This document shows positions 7,104-8,107 of a stretch of DNA of 8,107 nt, piece by piece. Location: the NCBI GenBank assembly GCA_016198885.1, contig JACQHV010000093.1, positions 1 through 8,107 on the forward strand. The letters run 5' to 3'. The position numbers and the translations under genes were made by a program. The notes under the pieces are model-generated. The model was not told the origin of the DNA, did no database searches, and saw only the letters and a program-made list of their open reading frames with translations. The stretch's first letter is position 1, and every line of letters starts with the position of its first letter. The stretch comes from Gammaproteobacteria bacterium (lineage in GTDB: Bacteria > Pseudomonadota > Gammaproteobacteria > Eutrophobiales > Eutrophobiaceae).

Positions 7104-7727
7104 TTAACCTTTTGTAGAAGTATCTCCCAGTTCTTTAATCTTTTTTTCAATCTCGACAATGAGATTCTCAAAACCTCTTTCATTGATTATGGTCGCATAT
7201 TCAGCTCGTTTCAGTGAAAGGTCGTTTACGCCATCTGCAATAACGCTGATTATATACCACTTGCCTTCTATTGAATGCATAAGGTAGTCAAGCCGTACAG
7301 GCTCGGAGTCGGGACTGATGAGTTCAGTTTTTATCAACTGCCGTCCTTTTTTCAGTTGTTCAACACTTATTGTCTTGAAGGATTCACCTGTGTAATCATC
7401 AAAACGTGATGCATAAGTGGCAATACTGAGACGTCTGAACAGTTCAATAAAACTGTTTTGCTTTTGTTGGTCGAGTTCATTCCAGTAGCGGCTGAGGACC
7501 ACTTTGGCAATCAGGGGAATATCAAATCTGGATTGGATCACAGGCGCCAGGGTATCGTAACGCCCCTGAAAGTCCAGTGACTCTGCTTTCTGCATTACAT
7601 TGAGCAATGCCGTATGAAGTTCTTCAACAACAAAGGTTGCATCTGTTTCTTCAGCTTGGGAACATGCGATAAAGAATAGCAAAATTACTGCAAAGAAATG
7701 TTTGACTATTATATGGGGAGAACGCAT
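7104..7727 (-). CDS. MlaC/Ttg2D-family periplasmic lipid-binding protein (HpnM-like)
   Basis: Predicted periplasmic lipid carrier of 207 residues from the ATG at 7727. A hydrophobic segment (about 11-22) is followed by SQA before E26, fitting signal peptidase I cleavage. FIAC at 19-22 is a poor lipobox because of Phe at -3. The mature part follows the MlaC fold order: FQGRYDTLAPVIQSRFD (53-69), SRYWNELDQQKQNSFIELF (79-97), then VRLDYLM (144-150) and KWYIISVIADGVNDLSLKRAEY (156-177). The GRYDTLAPVIQSRFD and ADGVNDLSLKRAEY blocks look closer to HpnM of hopanoid clusters than to E. coli MlaC, which is my recollection rather than an alignment. No good Shine-Dalgarno precedes the ATG or the alternative TTG at 7745. 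Upstream lies the HpnB-like glycosyltransferase (68-bp gap) and downstream mlaA, so hopanoid or phospholipid traffic is the likely job. Confidence 0.85.
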   Translation of the reverse strand: MRSPHIIVKHFFAVILLFFIACSQAEETDATFVVEELHTALLNVMQKAESLDFQGRYDTLAPVIQSRFDIPLIAKVVLSRYWNELDQQKQNSFIELFRRLSIATYASRFDDYTGESFKTISVEQLKKGRQLIKTELISPDSEPVRLDYLMHSIEGKWYIISVIADGVNDLSLKRAEYATIINERGFENLIVEIEKKIKELGDTSTKG

Positions 7728-7795
7728 GGCAAGTCTGTATATCAATGTTCGATTAAAACATCATATCCTAAATCTGGCTGAAATATTCAAGGTTT

Positions 7796-8107
7796 TTATT
7801 TGATATTTTCTTGATGAATAGTTGCACTGTTTTGGTCCGGTATCGAATAGTGACGGCCTTTCCAAAGGACCCCTGATCCAAAAAGATAACGATATACCGA
7901 AGACCATGTCATGGCCAGATAAAGCATGCCGATGACTGGCAGGCCACAACCCCAAAAAGGTTGTATGGCATAATATTTCAGCGTAGGCAGATAGCAACCA
8001 AACATGATGGCCAGGGTGAGTACGCCAAGAATTTTTGGCTGTATATCAGGCAGGGTCAGAGCAATGACTGGCAGCACAAATGCTGCCAGCATCAGAAACG
8101 TACACAA
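7796..8107 (-). CDS. hpnB: C-terminal part of HpnB-like membrane glycosyltransferase, 5' end beyond window
   Basis: The frame is open from the right window edge to the TAA at 7796-7798, giving 103 visible residues of a longer protein; the true start lies outside. Three hydrophobic, membrane-spanning stretches can be read: LMLAAFVLPVIALTL, GVLTLAIMFGCYLPTL and FWGCGLPVIGMLYLAMTW. After these come SSVYRYLFGSGVLWKGRHY and a polar tail. Three C-terminal helices ending in a G-x-x-WKGR-x-Y signature are, as I remember it, characteristic of family 2 glycosyltransferases of the hopene-associated HpnB type. The catalytic domain, which would confirm this, is not in view. Another polytopic GT2 enzyme is the main alternative. 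It is first in the visible operon with the MlaC-like gene and mlaA. Confidence 0.65.
   Translation of the reverse strand: MCTFLMLAAFVLPVIALTLPDIQPKILGVLTLAIMFGCYLPTLKYYAIQPFWGCGLPVIGMLYLAMTWSSVYRYLFGSGVLWKGRHYSIPDQNSATIHQENIK

Noticed and set aside
7760..7790. TTGAAT-19-TATGAT on the minus strand as a promoter for the MlaC-like gene
   Set aside because: The 19-base spacing is poor and the genes look like one operon with the HpnB-like gene; the match is too weak to list as a feature.
1..8107. Search by eye for tRNA, rRNA, CRISPR, insertion-sequence ends, toxin-antitoxin pairs or phage genes
   Set aside because: Nothing was found: no regularly spaced direct repeats, no transposase-like frames and no tRNA-like cloverleaf were evident, and the gaps between genes are all under 240 bp.

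Overview
The window holds ordinary proteobacterial chromosome: eight protein genes (two cut by the window edges), no RNA gene, no mobile element and no CRISPR array. The protein sequences resemble Beta- and Gammaproteobacteria. The RNase G and the GlcDEF proteins can be lined up with the E. coli proteins (from memory) over nearly their full length. The base composition looks moderately AT-rich. A hopanoid-type glycosyltransferase next to an HpnM/MlaC-like protein points to a hopanoid-making proteobacterium. Together with a glycolate oxidase operon this would suit an autotroph that recycles RuBisCO-derived glycolate, such as a nitrosomonad or a relative. That placement is inference only.

Layout. 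Bases 1-1540 (minus strand) encode RNase G, lacking only about the last codon or two and the stop beyond the left edge. A 231-bp divergent intergenic region (1541-1771) holds a good sigma70-type promoter and a leader hairpin for rng, and a candidate promoter for the genes on the other side. Bases 1772-5647 (plus strand) form the glycolate oxidase operon glcD-glcE-glcF. A 17-bp gap then separates convergent transcription units. Bases 5665-6114 (minus) encode a glycine-zipper 17-kDa-antigen-type lipoprotein. From 8107 down to 6270 (minus) there is a probable lipid operon: the end of an HpnB-like membrane glycosyltransferase, an MlaC/HpnM-like periplasmic lipid carrier, and the outer-membrane lipoprotein MlaA.

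How the genes work together. GlcD, GlcE and GlcF are the three subunits of the membrane-associated, quinone-linked glycolate dehydrogenase: an FAD oxidase, an FAD-domain partner and an Fe-S electron carrier. The MlaC-like and MlaA proteins belong to families that move phospholipid or related lipid between the outer and inner membranes. No mlaFEDB genes are visible here, and the neighbour points to hopanoid metabolism. The left gene acts separately in rRNA and mRNA processing.

I found no convincing new multi-gene system. The points most worth a second look are a 25-residue insertion in RNase G directly before its 5'-monophosphate sensor, a perfect inverted repeat in the rng leader, the odd glcD-glcE junction (118-bp gap, small overlapping ORF, non-ATG start), and the HpnB / MlaC-like / MlaA grouping.
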